This document shows positions 1 to 11,282 of a DNA stretch of 64,000 bases, in pieces. How positions within the stretch are numbered: position 1 is the first letter of the stretch; every line of letters begins with the position of its first letter. Source of the stretch: Arcuatula senhousia (taxonomy: Eukaryota > Mollusca > Bivalvia > Mytilida > Mytilidae); contig OZ020308.1 in assembly GCA_963971305.1 (NCBI GenBank), positions 22,659,275 to 22,723,274 on the forward strand. The letters run 5' to 3'. The notes under the pieces were generated by a model. That model had not been told where the DNA came from. It made no database searches and was given only the letters and a program-made list of their open reading frames with translations. The position numbers and the translations under genes were made by a program.

Positions 1-1255
1 TTGGAGTTGAGTCACCAACCGTGTTCTCCAGACATGGCAACAGTTTGTGGATCTGATGGAGTAACTTATACAAACTCGTAAGTTAACAAATTTAATTCAT
101 TTTATGGAGATTTTAATATGGAGTAGGCATTGCCTAAATGCGAGCATAGCTAAAAGGGACTACGTTTTGTTTATATAATGATGATCATAATCAATGCAAT
201 CAAATGGTGCATTTTACGTCATTTTTGTTGGGTTTTCCTCTTTTATCTGCTAGTTTTGTTCTGGTTTACTTCGGAATGTCGACATTCAGGGCTATCGCTA
301 TCATTTAATTTCCAATTTTTCAATTTGCTTATTTTGGGGCGAGATGGTTTGGGGCGATTAAGCTTCGAGACACGTTAGTTTCGTTCGTGCATATAACCAA
401 GACGAAACGAGCAGCTTAGGTGTATTTATTATTTTAAGAATATTATTTTCTTGTAAAAAGCGCAATTTATTATATTTTTAAGCATTATTTCTTTTCTTAT
501 AAATTATTTTAACATTCACTCCGGCCCTGTTAAAATAATAACCCTTTCCGGACCATAAAAAATCTAAATCAGCATTAGCAAATTTCTCGCAGAAACAAAT
601 ACCGTAGAGCTCTCCGCTCGAGCGGGCACTTCGTGCCCGCTTGCGAGCTATGCTCGCTATAAAGGACACTTGATCAGCACCAGGCAGCAATAAAATGAAA
701 AGCTCGTCGGGAAAACGTCGAATTAAAAACCAGTGACTTTGTTTTATGCATAGAGCGTGGCAAAATAGGATTCAACGGAGGAAAATGATAAACCATCGCG
801 ATGATGAGACGTGGAATAAGTATACACGACACGATCTATATTTAGAAAATCTACAATGGAAGGCAGCATGACCAATGGTCGCCGCTCGCCGTCTTACATT
901 GGCCCAAAATTAAAATATAACATATAAAACAAGGACAACCATAAGTTTTGGCAAAGATTCCTGGCTCAAGACAGGCACATGTAAAATGTGTTTGGGTTAA
1001 ACTAATTTTAAGGGCCCAATCTTCAACCTCATGGGCTAATGACTGTATTTATATAGAGACTGTCGAAATTTGGTTCACATCCCAGTGTTATATTTAAGTA
1101 CGATTGCTTTATTCGAAAAAAAGAAAAATGAAGACTTATTTATAAAGGTTTTTAGTTTGATCAATTTTAACTGTTCTTTATTTTTCAGATGTGAATTTGA
1201 GAAACAACGATGCACACACAGAGAGCTTACTGTTACAAAGTTTGGAAAGTGTTAA
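1..1255 (+). CDS. K1: Kazal protease inhibitor gene, 3' exons only
   Basis: Two exons of a secreted Kazal-type inhibitor are visible: 1-77 (the window starts inside the exon) and 1189-1255, ending in TAA. The donor is GTAAGT at 78-83 and the acceptor is TTTTTCAG at 1181-1188. Joined in frame they encode the C-terminal Kazal domain, with the CGSDGVTYTNSC core and a final FGKC just before the stop. It is almost identical to exons 3-4 of K2 and K3, so it is the leftmost member of the tandem family. The signal peptide and first Kazal domain lie to the left of the window. The intron is about 540 bp longer than in K2 because of an insertion at about 112-656. A polyadenylation signal AATAAA lies at 1320-1325. 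Confidence 0.88.
112..656. repeat. ~545-bp insertion in K1 intron 3
   Basis: K1 and K2 intron 3 align before about 110 and after about 657, while K2 (around 9998-10010) lacks the intervening ~545 bp. The insert starts with GGAGTAGGCATTGCCTAAAT next to GCGAGCATAGC. It ends with a GC-rich palindromic block (CGAGCGGGCACTTCGTGCCCGCTTG is the kind of hairpin present) and GCTATGCTCGC. The GCGAGCATAGC and GCTATGCTCGC motifs are mutually inverted near the two ends, so a TIR-bearing non-autonomous element is likely. A related start (GGCGTAGGCATTAGGCTAAA) occurs near 29140. Confidence 0.5.
660..1045 (-). repeat. Interspersed repeat in K1 intron 3 (GTGCCTGTC..CAGGA family)
   Basis: Read on the minus strand, this block has a core of GTTTAACCC, then CACATTTTACATGTGCCTGTC, then CCAGGAATCTTT. 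Further on it has a GAAGGCTGC/CTGCCTTCCATTG-type segment and ends with ACTTATTCCACGTCTCAT. The same order of motifs is seen at 10012-10390 (-), 19300-19700 (-), 42735-43200 (+) and 60105-60535 (+), so it is one interspersed family. The three intronic copies came with the gene duplication. No ORF is supported. Confidence 0.6.
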
Positions 1256-1319
1256 GAATACCGCGAACAAAGACATTTTAATCCTGTTAATTTATTGTTA
1301 TTATTCATGTTGCATAGAG

Positions 1320-1325
1320 AATAAA
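1320..1325 (+). terminator. Polyadenylation signal of K1
   Basis: AATAAA lies 65 bp after the stop codon. The same signal is conserved downstream of K2 at 10657-10662 and K3 at 19982-19987, and K4 has one at 27960-27965. Confidence 0.6.
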
Positions 1326-1920
1326 AATATCGTACTAGAATATTGAGTTTTATTCCTTCTCGTATACATTACACTTAAGGAAAAAAACTTACAAAAATCA
1401 AAAGACTTACTAGCAAAATCAAAAGAATAAAATATAAAAAGCATAATCAGCTAAGCAAGTCACAACGAAGGTGCACTCATGTGTTTCGGAAGGACAGTCA
1501 GTTCCTGGTTGCTGCAACATCACTTTTTGACATTTTACCCATAAAGAAGATTCTTAATTTGCAATTTGTATCGGTGGATTTTCCCACATATATTCGTTCC
1601 CGATCAGATTTCCATCGACCCACTCGTCTTTATCTATTCTCTCTTGTAACCAGTCGATTTCGTGATGGTTAGCGCTGCTGGTGGAATCTTAATTCCCCGA
1701 GGTTAGCCCCCGCTCCGGTATCGACACTTTTGTGTTGACGAATACATCAAAGCTATAAATTATCCGTTTAAATTTTAAAATTATCAAAACCCTAAGTTCC
1801 TTCCTATCCCAGACATAGGTTGGACTTAATAATTTGGTTCTAGTTTTTGGCATTTTATGGTATAATTGTTCTTTGCTCTTCATATTCATAAAGTGTTTGG
1901 CCTTTCAAATTTTTGGTAGA

Positions 1921-1964
1921 GCGCCTCTGATGAGTCTTGAATAGACGAAACGCGCGTCAGGACA
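1921..1964 (+). ncRNA. Hammerhead ribozyme motif, copy 1 (core intact, stem I weakened)
   Basis: CTGATGA (1927-1933) is followed by a stem II of GTCT/AGAC with a TGAAT loop, then GAAA (1947-1950). A self-complementary CGCGCG and the cleavage triplet GTC (1956-1958) come next. Upstream GCGCCT should pair with downstream AGGCGT to form stem I, but here the 3' strand reads AGGACA, leaving about 3 pairs. The very short, palindromic stem III is like that of hammerheads known from Penelope-like elements and animal retrozymes. That class is known for mussels, but activity of this copy is inference. Confidence 0.7.
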
Positions 1965-3298
1965 TAGCAAAATTCAATTGTCAGGAACTTTGTTGTAATT
2001 TATATTTCATGTTTTGTTTTTACTTTATGTTTTTTTCCACATGTATATTCATTCCCAATCAGTTTTCCACTTTATCTATTCTACCTTAACCCTTATAAAA
2101 CACTTATGTCTGCTGTAATCACCCTGATGCAAGTCTGTGGTAAGCTTACAGCAAACTTTTTAGTTCGCAGAAAAAAAAGATAATAGATCGCAGATGTTTG
2201 CAGCTACCGGCAAACTTTCTGCAAGTTTGCTGTAAGTCTGCGGCAATGCAGAAATGCAGGAAAAGTGTACTGTTTGCAGCAAATGAAATTTTTGACCTAA
2301 GGACACTTGATGATGACATCATCAGTTTTTGAGGCAAAGGTTCTACTAAAAGGCGTTCACATGTTATTACAATGTATTTAAATTCAATGGAAATACATTT
2401 TCAAAGATGAAGATAAAGTTTAGTACAAAGATATTGTTCTTTCATTGGAACTTGTATTTAGCAAACTTTCATGCCAAATTTTGACTCCAAGGCTGCATGT
2501 TTGGATGACATATTATCTTTTATCATCTTAATTAGAGATATGCAGCAAACTGACATAAGCATAGTAAACACATGAAAAATGAATATCAGTTTTTTACTTG
2601 TATCAGTTTAAGATTTTAAAATTACATATACCAAAACGCAGGTATAAATGGTTAATTTGGATATTCTATAAATCGAAATTTCAAGGAATAACCTCTCATC
2701 AGTAGCATTTAAATCAAGACATTGGAACGTCAAATTCCAAAACTGTTGAAAACGAAAAGTTCTAAAAACCAAAACGTTCGAACAAGGACGCCAAATCCAG
2801 CACCGAGGATATCGACCATTATTAAAGAAATCAGTGGCAGTTTTAGGGGCCCATATTTTTTTTTACAAAAACAGTTATTATATGCTGTTTAGTTTGCTAT
2901 TTTCTGTTCTATTTTCAATTCAATAATATTTCAAAAGTACAAATCTTAAATTATTTTGATTGATTTAATAGATTTTGTCATGCTTGTAAAAATGTCTTCT
3001 TCTTACACACTTAAGGAACATATGTACCTTAAAAATTTTATTATATACACTAAAAAATTTCTGAAGAATTTTGGCAGATTAACTGGAACATTTGCTGAAA
3101 ATTTAAATATGAGGTTTTGGGCCTGCTGCAAACCTTATTTGCGTGGTAAAAAGTCGCTACAGACTTACGGCAAAGTTCGCAGGAAACTTGCTGCAGTTTT
3201 GCAGCTAGCTGCCATGTTCGCGAGAGTTTGCAGGTACATGTCCAAATAACGTTAAAGAATGAATATGCTGCAGACTTGCTGCAAACTTAATTTGGACC

Positions 3299-3535
3299 AT
3301 TGGTTACGCGACGGGTGTGCTATAGCAAGCAGGAACTGCTTACTCTTCCGGATCACCTGAGTTCACTCTTGTTTCGACTGGAGTTCGCATTGTTGATTGA
3401 TATTCAGTTAATTTGTGTTTCCTTGTTTTACATGTTGTCTGTTTTTGTCCCGTTCTTGTTGGTGTTTACTGGTTTTGTCTCTGCCCTTTCGGACTTTTGA
3501 CATTCAGATGCCCCATTGGTACCCCTGCTTCTTGC
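3299..3535 (+). repeat. Penelope-like element 3' tail fragment
   Basis: Matches the 3' UTR that follows the degenerate Penelope-like copy at 53852-55050. Shared blocks include GACGGGTGTGCTATAG, AGCAGGAACTGCTTACTCTT, CCTGAGTTCACTC and a terminal stretch ending in ATTGGTACC..CTGCTTCTT. It is 5'-truncated, as expected for target-primed insertion. Confidence 0.65.
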
Positions 3536-4044
3536 ATGGTAAAAAGTCACCATTGTCCAGTTTGCACGGTAGTCACTTATCCAGTAGCAATAAATGGACC
3601 ATTGAAGACAACCCTTTTTACAGTCCGATCTTGTATCTTTCTTTATTAAACGATGTAAGACCAGGTATTTGACGGCATTTGGGAGACCTCTCTTTTGGTA
3701 AGGGTTGTAACCAGTCGATTTTATGTTTTGTTTTTACTTTAAGCAAGGTGGAATATTTTTCGTTGCATTTGTCCTTAGCAATTGTCCAGTTTGCGCGATA
3801 GTCACTTATCCAGTAGCAATAAATGGACCAATTGAAGACAATCGTTTGTACAGTACGATCTTGTATCTTTCTTTATTAAACGATGTAAGACCAGGTATTT
3901 GACACATTCGTAACCTTTTCCTATTTCAACACACTCAGACGGAACCATGTTCACAATTAGCCATGGAACATGAAGTTTCCACTTTTTACGCTTCCCCGGA
4001 ATACCCTGTGTCATCCTTTCCGGATTTGACCAACACTTAATCGA

Positions 4045-4290
4045 TCGTTGGCAACGTGACGGGTGTGCTATAGCAAGCAGGAACTGCTTACTCTTCCGGA
4101 GCACCTGAGTTCACTCTCGTTTCGACTTGAGTTCACGTTGCTGAATGCGGTTTTGCTGTTATGTGTGTTTGTGTTTTATGTTGTTATGTGGTTTGTTTTG
4201 TTGTGATGATTTTTGTCTGCCGGTTTTGTCTTTGTCTTTACGGTTTTATGATACTGATTACCCCTTTGGTACACCTTTGCTTCTTACACT
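4045..4290 (+). repeat. Penelope-like 3' tail inserted in E1
   Basis: Same tail family, starting TTGGCAACGTGACGGGTGTG and ending near TTGGTACACCTTTGCTTCTT. It splits the EGF-coding part of E1, so it landed after or during loss of that gene. E2 lacks it. Confidence 0.65.
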
Positions 4291-4958
4291 TTCAACGAAA
4301 CTCGCCGTTACAATCATACCATGAACCTCCATTTCTACAGGGTTTAACTGTGTAATTATTACGCCGCTCACAAGGTCCTTCTTGGTATCCCTTAAGGCAC
4401 GTGCAAAAATACTTTGTCCAATTTGGTCCAACTTCTTTGCAAATACCTTTATTCAAACACGGCGACGATGTGCATGCTGAAGGAATGCTTCCGGTGATCA
4501 CGTCTGATGATGGAATAAAAGTTGTATCAATATCAGATTCCGTAATTCCTCAATAATTTCCCGTCTGGATATTTGTAGACAATGTGTGTATTTTGTATGA
4601 TGTATTGGTAATCATTAACATTGAATTTTCTTTGAAACAAAAAAAAAAAAACTAGCATGGCCAGTAAGATTGAACGCATGTTCGCCAGAGCGAGGCCAAC
4701 ATATAAACAACTCTCCAAAATGTTATTGACGACAAAAAAGCTTCCAATTTGTTTTGTATTTTTTTATCTTCAATTTTCATACACAGGAACATTTTCCGTT
4801 GACGATGAAGTATATATAGTCATCGCGACTTGAGTCTTATATCTAGTGGTATTCAATTATCTCCCCTGCAGAAAAAAACTCTCTGTGTTTTTAATATTTT
4901 ACGATGTAAAAAAATGTAAACAATAAACTTTTTTGCATTTATTGCATAAGGATCTGAC

Positions 4959-5022
4959 TGAGTGAGTGAGTGAGTTGGTGTTTTACGCCCGTGCAACGCT
5001 ATATAGGTTATTTACAGGCGAA
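4959..5022 (-). mobile_element. 64-bp retroelement tail with 14-bp target-site duplication
   Basis: A 64-bp segment is flanked by perfect direct repeats CATAAGGATCTGAC at 4945-4958 and 5023-5036. On the minus strand it reads GGGCGTAAAACACCAACTCA and ends in (ACTC)n. This is the type of 3' end with a microsatellite tail seen in mollusc LINE/SINE families. It is a severely 5'-truncated insertion. Confidence 0.7.
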
Positions 5023-5039
5023 CATAAGGATCTGACAGT

Positions 5040-6680
5040 TATCATATACGGGACACATACATGTATTATGTTATTCAGAAATCATTTCTACAATGTAAAC
5101 TGTTGTTTAAAAAGTCAAATAAGACGCGTGGTTTAATAATTCGAATAAAACTTGGCGTACGTTGGAAATGAAAAGAATGTCAACTCAACCTTAAAAAAAT
5201 TACACAAGGCGTAATACCTGCAGTCTATTCTCAAAACTCATGGAAATGTTAGGTAATTACCTGTACTATTGATATAAATTGGTTTGACAATTCTATTTTA
5301 CTGGCAAGAGTAAAAGATCTAATTCATTTTAATCTGTTGCTATCGAAATTTGTTCAAGGGACGTAATTACTAAGATTTATTTTTCATTTATAAACAACTT
5401 GCTATGGAACAGATACCGGATGACTGCTTTCTGAATTGGATATTTAATCCAGCACAATGCAAATTTACATGTTGTTAATCCCAATTTACGGACACCGGTC
5501 TAAAAGGTAAACATGTTCTATGACGTAATTGATCGTGTACTTTTAAAGAGAAAGTTGTCAAGACGGACTAGAAAAATAGGTCTTTTTCTTAATTTTATTT
5601 TGGCTTAACCTCTTGCAGTACATGTCTGAAAATTTGCAGATATGAAGATATACGTTTTAAACAAATAGTGTGATTTTTTTCAATTTTTATATAAAAGTTA
5701 ACCTTGTGCGATCCACTTCAGTTGCACCGTATGCATTTTATAAATATCCACATAATAACATGCATAAAAATGCAATCTGTTACTTTTCAAAATATCTTCG
5801 GACTGTTATCTCGACATTTTAATAATCAACTTCACCTTATTAAAGTAAGACTTTACCTTAAGTGAGACTTTACCTAGGTATCAACTTCGACATCTGACGC
5901 CATTTTGTGTTGTCTATATACATCAAATTAAAGAATCCTAGCAAATGCAGCTTTAATAAGATCCGAAGTACGGGGAAGAAGTTCTCTGGCAATATACCGG
6001 TATTAAAACCTTATCTTTAATTTCATTAAACTGATTCATCTTTTATAATTTAAATATTAAGTACTACTTTTTCTAAGAATCAGGCAGATACCATTAATAG
6101 GGTGGCACATCGATAATAAATACACAGAAAAAAATTCAACAGAATTAGGTAAAGCAACCCCAGTAAACTTTGTTTTGACCACTAATTTTTTCAGTCAATC
6201 TTGGGTTTAGGAGATATTACCAGTCAAAATTTAGTTACATTGTATAGTGAAAAGGACGGGAAAATTTCCCGCCATATTTTTTTCCAATATAACCAGTCAA
6301 AAAATATCTAGGCACCAAATACATATTAAGATGAAAAAACTGCATTGGGTTTGTTTTTATGGAAAAATGAATGCATCTATACCCCCAAAATCTGAAATTG
6401 GAAATTATGGATGTGCCACCCCCTGCCTGATCCTTATGTGGAATAGTACTTAATCACTATAGCTTAAAAGGAAGTGGTACAAGAAAAAAAACATCGAAAT
6501 GAACTTATGTAGGTGGTATGCATAAGGAAACTATTAGCAAAATAAATAAATAAAAATAAAAAAAACCTTATTTTTTTGGGGTCAAGTCTGTATGTATTTC
6601 CAGCTGATTAATTACAATATTAGTTAAACTAATGAATGAAAATATTAGTCATAGTTGGATTAAATGTATCATTGATTCGT
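5040..6680. other. Noncoding DNA with the E1 N-terminal remnant
   Basis: No gene apart from the E1 tail remnant at about 5809-5903. The short ORF around 6247-6453 shows no domain and is not supported. Sequence from about 5930 onward is partly shared with the corresponding spacers upstream of K3 and K4. Confidence 0.5.
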
Positions 6681-7084
6681 TACCCACGTGCGACCGTCAA
6701 GGTCCTATCCTCGTCAGGGGTGAAAATTTCCAACTCTCTTGACATCATTTGCGAGGAATGTCTAGAGAAAAAAGGAAGCATATAGAAACCTCCGGTTGAT
6801 GTTACATTTTCCATGTTGCCAGATTGGGCATATTCTTGCTCATAAACTTAAAACGAGCAATCTATATTTCTATTTCTGAAAGTGCAAATTTACTTTTTCC
6901 TCAAGTGTGTTACTTTATTATTTTTCAAATAATGTTTACTTTCAAATTCAGTTCTGTTCGTTTTTATTATACATTTTTATATGCAATAAACCATAATAGA
7001 AAAAAAAATATCTTTGTATAATATTTCTTATCTTCCCAAGTAAAGGTAATCTCATGAATTCGATTCCTTAACTGGATTCGTTAC

Positions 7085-7560
7085 TCCAGAGCTTGCGGGA
7101 ATTACATAGATTTCCTTGGCATAGTGTTACGTTTCACTCAGAAATTGCCAGCACAGGGATATGTAGCTCCTCGGTTGCTGTCTTCGCTCAAGCATTTAAC
7201 AGTTGACCCCATGCATTTGTAGACAAATATGGGATTTCTATCTCTCAGGTGAGTGCAGATGTTAATTTGTCATAGGGTTTTGTCTTGTCCTCCTTTACCG
7301 AATTTGACACAATGATTTGGAAATTGGCAGCGTAACGGATGTGGTATAGCAGGCAGTAACTGCTTACGTGTTCGGAACACCTGTGTTCACTCTCAATACG
7401 ACTTAAGTTCGCGTTGTTAATTGATATTCAGTGGCATTTGTATTTCCGTGTTTTTTGTTGTTGTTTGATTCTTCGTCCCTTCTTTGTTTGTGTTTACTGG
7501 GATTAGGACATTCGGATGCCCCATTTGTACCTCTGCTTCTTTATGGATCAGAAAGTCTTG
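7085..7560 (+). repeat. Penelope-like 3' fragment
   Basis: Contains the degenerate end of the reverse transcriptase ORF (GGTTGCTGTCTTCGCTCAAG, GGGATTTCTATCTCTCAGGT) followed by the 3' UTR with CACCTG.GTTCACTCTC and the terminal CATTTGTACCTCTGCTTCTT. The equivalent block is at 14595-15115, so it predates the unit duplication. Confidence 0.65.
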
Positions 7561-7689
7561 CATTGGGTATATGATTTAAAAAAAAAACACCGTTAGAAAT
7601 ATAATGTGATATTTGATTCTGTAGAATTTGTAAATAAAACTTTTGAAAGTTGAACAATCAATATGTAGTCTTTCTTGAAATGCAAAATA

Positions 7690-8110
7690 TACATTCTACC
7701 AATATTAGCGATAGTCCGGTTTTGGTGAAATTTTGCCACTTCAGTCAAAATCCTTTGTAGTTCTGTAGTCCATTATTGAATATTATAAACCGTTGTCTTT
7801 CTGTGAAAGTGGATGGCTGAAGACTTCGACTTTTTGTCCGTGTGTCGCTTTGTCGGTTCGTCCAAATTGCTTTCCATGTAGCCTTAAGTTGATAGAATTT
7901 AATGTTAGACACAACAAAGCTTAATAAGAAGTAAAAAAGAAGTCTATAAATTTTGGGATCGATAGGTAAAATATAAAGAGCATATTTTTTGAAGAAAAAA
8001 AACTTTGGGGTTCGAAGAATAACTTTTGCTAAAAGTGTTTTTCTATATGATATAAAATCATAGGTCAGTGGCGATATAAGCAAACCAATGAAAATCTTAT
8101 CAATGAGAGC
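7690..8110. repeat. Spacer repeat shared by units (GTCCGTGTGTCGCTTTGTC type)
   Basis: The block with TCCGTGTGTCGCTTTGTCGG, CACAACAAAGCTTAATAAG and CTTTTGCTAAAAGTGTTTTT is repeated upstream of K3 (15270-15670). A more diverged copy lies upstream of K4 (23060-23620). It looks like an old interspersed repeat carried in the spacer between the divergent CTLD and Kazal genes. No ORF is supported. Confidence 0.5.
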
Positions 8111-8549
8111 GTGTTTATATATATATTTTTTTCATTAATAAATCCCTCATGGAACAAAAAGCTCAGTTTATAAATGACTCCAAGATAATGGTTTTCACAT
8201 AACGTGTCATGCAGATCTATTTGTATTAGTTTACAAAGTCTGCATCATTTGACATGACCCCGGTTCTTCTTCCGAACGATGGCTTTAATATTTTTCAGAA
8301 TGTCTTGAAAAGAATATACCTGTGCTTGGCTAGGAACTTCAAATTCTCTAAATAATTTCTGTAACCACGGCGATGGTGCCGACGTGAGACTATTTTTAAG
8401 TGTCCACTCATGATTAGATAATATGTTTGTGGCCTTTTACTCCACGGTTGGCCACACGTGGTTTTGAGCGTTGCAGAAGTTATGGAATAAAGTATGAGAG
8501 TTTTGTTATACAAGACTATTATCTATCATGCTCCATGCCAAGAGTCCAG

Positions 8550-8561
8550 TATATAGATAAA
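8550..8561 (+). promoter_or_regulatory. Candidate TATA box of K2
   Basis: TATATAGATAAA lies 63-74 bp upstream of the K2 start codon. The same place upstream of K3 has AATAGATAAACC (about 16099-16110) and upstream of K4 has TAGATAAAAC (23721-23730), so the GATAAA element is conserved across the family. The transcription start is not known. Confidence 0.45.
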
Positions 8562-8623
8562 CCCAAGTGACCGGTCTTCCAATTCACTTGTTCCTTGTAG
8601 ACGAAAACCATTAAGACGCCGCC

Positions 8624-10592
8624 ATGAAGATCCTGGTCATTTTTACTGTCTGTTTATCAGGTAAATTTATACTAGTATTTCGACAGTGAAACTTTCCATT
8701 GAACATTCAATGGTACCGTATTTCAATAGTATATGATATATGTGTATTTTGAACAGTTTAGATTCTCTTTTATTTAACTTTGATTGAGAAACAATCTAAA
8801 ATATGCTGATGTAGAATCTTCTACAGCTTGCAGTTTGCGAGGATGGTCTTTGAAGCGGCCCCCAATGAGACTACTCTTATCGAACTGTGCAAAGGGGCTT
8901 TAACGTGGATGGGACAACCTATTTTTTCATCCCTCCAGATGTCTCGAATCGTTCATTTAGACCATCATTGCAAATGTTGTCAAAAACGGACTATTTTGTA
9001 TTTATGTTCTAACGTTGCTTTAAACGCAGTTAAAGTAGTGTTCTGCATCCTGATTTGTCAATTCATTCATTCAAATTTATTTTTTATTTTACAGTTTGTT
9101 ATGGACAATCATGGACATGTTACTACATCCAAACAAGAGATTGTTCCCGATATGGGAACCAGCCTGAATGTGGAACAGACGGTGTGACATATATAAACAG
9201 GTACGTCTCATCCCCGATTACTGACTCCTTGTCCAACTAGAACTTAAAGTAATCATAATGTCTGTTCAATGAAACGATATGCTATAACTGGCGTCTTGCT
9301 CTTAAGAAGAAAATAGTAATGTCCATTTAGACATGAAACACCAAATAACACGCTAAAACTCAATCCATTAGTGCTTATAACATGTGCATAGATTTAAAGG
9401 GGTACAGAACACCTATATGGGAGATAACTCCTAAATATCAAGTGAATGTTTTAGTCAGGCGAATTAATGCAAAGATATCATGCTCCTATGATAAAAATAG
9501 GAAATATTGAAACATCATTATGTTCAAAGGAAAATTTCCTAAGAAACCTATGGTTCAATTTTCTAAAGATTTTGCTTTTTGATTTATTTTATTAAAGTAC
9601 ATATTTTTGAAAATTTTCAAGAAAAGTAATTGACAGGATTTTATTTTAGCCTAAGTGTTGGGTACCCCCTTAAATCGTAATTGTGCTCTCACATAGAATG
9701 AACAATTTACATTTATGTTTCAGATGCGAATATTCAAAAGCTCACTGTGAAAACAAAGACATTCACGTCGCCTACTATGGATCATGCAAATCAACCACTA
9801 CGACATCAGCTCCCGCAACTGGGGGGACCAGCGGTGGTGGAAGCCTCGGGGGACCAATCCTGTCAGGACCAGACGCTATATTTGACTTTTTCTGTTTGGA
9901 GTTGAGTCACCAACCGTGTTCTCCAGACATGGCAACTGTTTGTGGATCTGATGGAGTAACTTATACAAACTCGTAAGTTAACAAATTTAGATCATTTTAT
10001 GGAGATTTTATAAAGGACAATTGATAAGCACGAGGCAGCAACAAAATGAAAAGCTTGTCGGGAAAACGTCGAATTAAAAACCAGTGACTTTGTTTTATGC
10101 ATAGAGCGTGGCAAAATAGGATTCAACGGAGGAAAACGATAAACCATCGCGATAATGAGACGTGGAATAAGTATACACGACACGATCTATATTTGGAAAA
10201 TCTACAATTGAAGGCAGCATGACCAATGGTCGCCGCTCGCCGTCTTACATTGGCGCAAAATTAAAGTAAGGACAACCATAGCTTTGGCAAAGATTCCTGG
10301 CTAAAGACAGGCACATATAAAATGTGTTTGGGTTAAACTAGTTTTAAGGGCCCAATCTTCAACCTTATGGGATAATGACTGAATTTATATAGAGACTGTC
10401 GAAATTTTGGGTCACATCCCAGTGTTATATTCAAGTACGATTGCTTTATTCGAAAAAAAGAAAAATGAAGACTTATATATAAAGGTTTTTAGTTTGATCA
10501 ATTTTAACTGTTCTTTATTTTTCAGATGTGAATTTGAGAAACAACGATGCACACACAGAGAGCTTACTGTTACAAAGTTTGGAAAGTGTTAA
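8624..10592 (+). CDS. K2: secreted two-domain Kazal protease inhibitor
   Basis: Four exons: 8624-8660, 9095-9200, 9724-9972 and 10526-10592, all with GT-AG introns and matching phases. They total 459 nt and encode 152 aa. Exon 1 is a signal peptide beginning MKILVIFTVCLS, in a good Kozak-like context (GCCGCCATGA). Exons 2-3 form Kazal domain 1 with six cysteines and the CGTDGVTY core. The second residue after Cys2, the usual P1 site, is Arg, which predicts trypsin-like specificity. A Thr- and Gly-rich linker (KSTTTTSAPATGG then SGGGSLGGP) leads to Kazal domain 2 (exons 3-4), whose P1 position is Pro, unusual for an inhibitor. Each domain is split by an intron between Cys3 and Cys4. It is expected to be extracellular. 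Neighbours are E1 (divergent) and E2 (convergent). Confidence 0.92.
8770..8960 (-). repeat. Fragment of tRNA-related SINE family
   Basis: Shares with 18290-18480, 35640-35830 and 52780-53050 the order AGAAACAAT, then GTAGTTTGC(G/A)AG, GACCCCCAT-like, CAAAGGGG(C/T)TTTAACGTG and GGGACAACC. Only the copy at 52.8-53.05 kb keeps the tRNA-like head. It lies in K2 intron 1. Confidence 0.5.
9393..9674. mobile_element. MITE with TTAA flanks in K2 intron 2
   Basis: The ends are inverted: TTTAAAGGGGTAC at 9393 and GGTACCCCCTTAAA ending at 9674. K3 intron 2 (about 18960-19000) lacks this ~280-bp block, giving an empty-site comparison. A TTAA target duplication with AGGGG(G)TAC inverted ends suggests a piggyBac-type non-autonomous element. 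Confidence 0.6.
10012..10390 (-). repeat. Interspersed repeat in K2 intron 3
   Basis: Homolog of the block at 660-1045, with the same core motifs on the minus strand (GTGCCTGTC, CCAGGAATCTTTGCC). Here it lacks a ~25-bp AT stretch present in K1. Confidence 0.6.
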
Positions 10593-11238
10593 GAATACTG
10601 CGAACAAAGACATTTTAATCCTGTTTATTCATTGTTATTATTCATGTTGCATAGAGAATAAAAATATCGTACTAGAATATTGAGTTTTATTCCTTTTCGT
10701 ATACATTACACTTAAGGAAAAAAACTTACAAAAATCAAAAGACTTACTAGCAAAATCAAAAGAATAAAATATAAAAAACATAATCAGCTAAGCAAGTCAC
10801 AACGAAGGTGCACTCATGTGTTTCGGAAGGATAGGCAGTTCCTGGTTGCTGCAACGTCACTTTTTGACATTTTTCCCGTAAAGAAGATTCTTTTGCAATT
10901 TGTACCGGTGGATTTTCCCACATATATTCGTTCCCGATCAGATTTCCATCGACCCACACGTCTTTATCTATTCTCTCTTGTAACCAGTCAAGCGCTGCTG
11001 GTGGAGTTTTAATTCCCCGAGGTTAGCCCGCTCCGGCATCAACACTTTTGTGTTGACGAATACATCAAAGCTATAAATTATCCGTTTAAATTTTAAAATT
11101 GTCAAAACCCTAAGTTTCTTCCTATCCCTCACATAGGTTGGACTTAATTATTTTGTTCTAGTATTCGGCATTTTGTTGTATAATTGTTCTTTGCTCTTCA
11201 TATTCATAAAGTGTTTGGCCTTTCAAATTTTTGGTAGA

Positions 11239-11282
11239 GCGCCTCTGATGAGTCTTGAATAGACAAAACGCGCGTCAATAGT
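11239..11282 (+). ncRNA. Hammerhead ribozyme motif, copy 2 (inactivated)
   Basis: CTGATGA and stem II (GTCT/AGAC) are kept, but the conserved GAAA reads AAAA after AGAC and the 3' arm of stem I is lost (GTCAATAG). It is the paralog of copy 1 inside E1, so the damage arose after duplication. Confidence 0.65.

Larger units (their letters stand above)
1673..3700. mobile_element. ~2-kb insertion inside the E1 lectin domain
   Basis: The CTLD sequence that is continuous in E3 (about 21790-21830) is split here. The phrase TGTAACCAGTCGATTT lies on both sides (about 1649 and 3708), like a long target-site duplication. The insert carries a hammerhead-ribozyme repeat (about 1680-2020) and two clusters rich in degenerate TGCTGCAAACTTGC motifs in both orientations (about 2100-2280 and 3115-3290). 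A Penelope-like 3' tail lies at 3299-3535. E2 has the homologous insertion at about 10990-12940. There is no coding capacity. Confidence 0.6.
1470..5903 (-). pseudogene. E1: decayed EGF/C-type-lectin-like receptor pseudogene
   Basis: Pieces of the same single-exon gene as E3 lie in order on the minus strand. The ATG equivalent is at 5901-5903 and the tail continues to about 5809. After a ~1-kb insertion (about 4813-5808) come the membrane segment (about 4600-4700) and EGF repeats (4292-4500). A Penelope-like 3' tail (4045-4290) follows, then EGF3 and the CTLD start (about 3700-4040), another ~2-kb insertion, and the remaining CTLD (about 1480-1670). A TAA replaces the Cys codon that closes EGF2, as in E2, and reading frames shift several times. 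The CTLD start is also partly duplicated at 3541-3680. The sharing of TAA and the 2-kb insert with E2 shows it was already dead before the E1/E2 duplication. Confidence 0.75.

Noticed and set aside
1070..1255. Open frame starting before the acceptor of K1 exon 4
   Set aside because: Begins at a TTG inside the intron; only the part after the CAG at 1188 is exon.
9055..9240. ORFs over Kazal exon 2 in other frames (also 8828-9187 and 18491-18703)
   Set aside because: Shadows in the wrong frame of the Kazal exon and intron repeats; splice phases support the Kazal frame.
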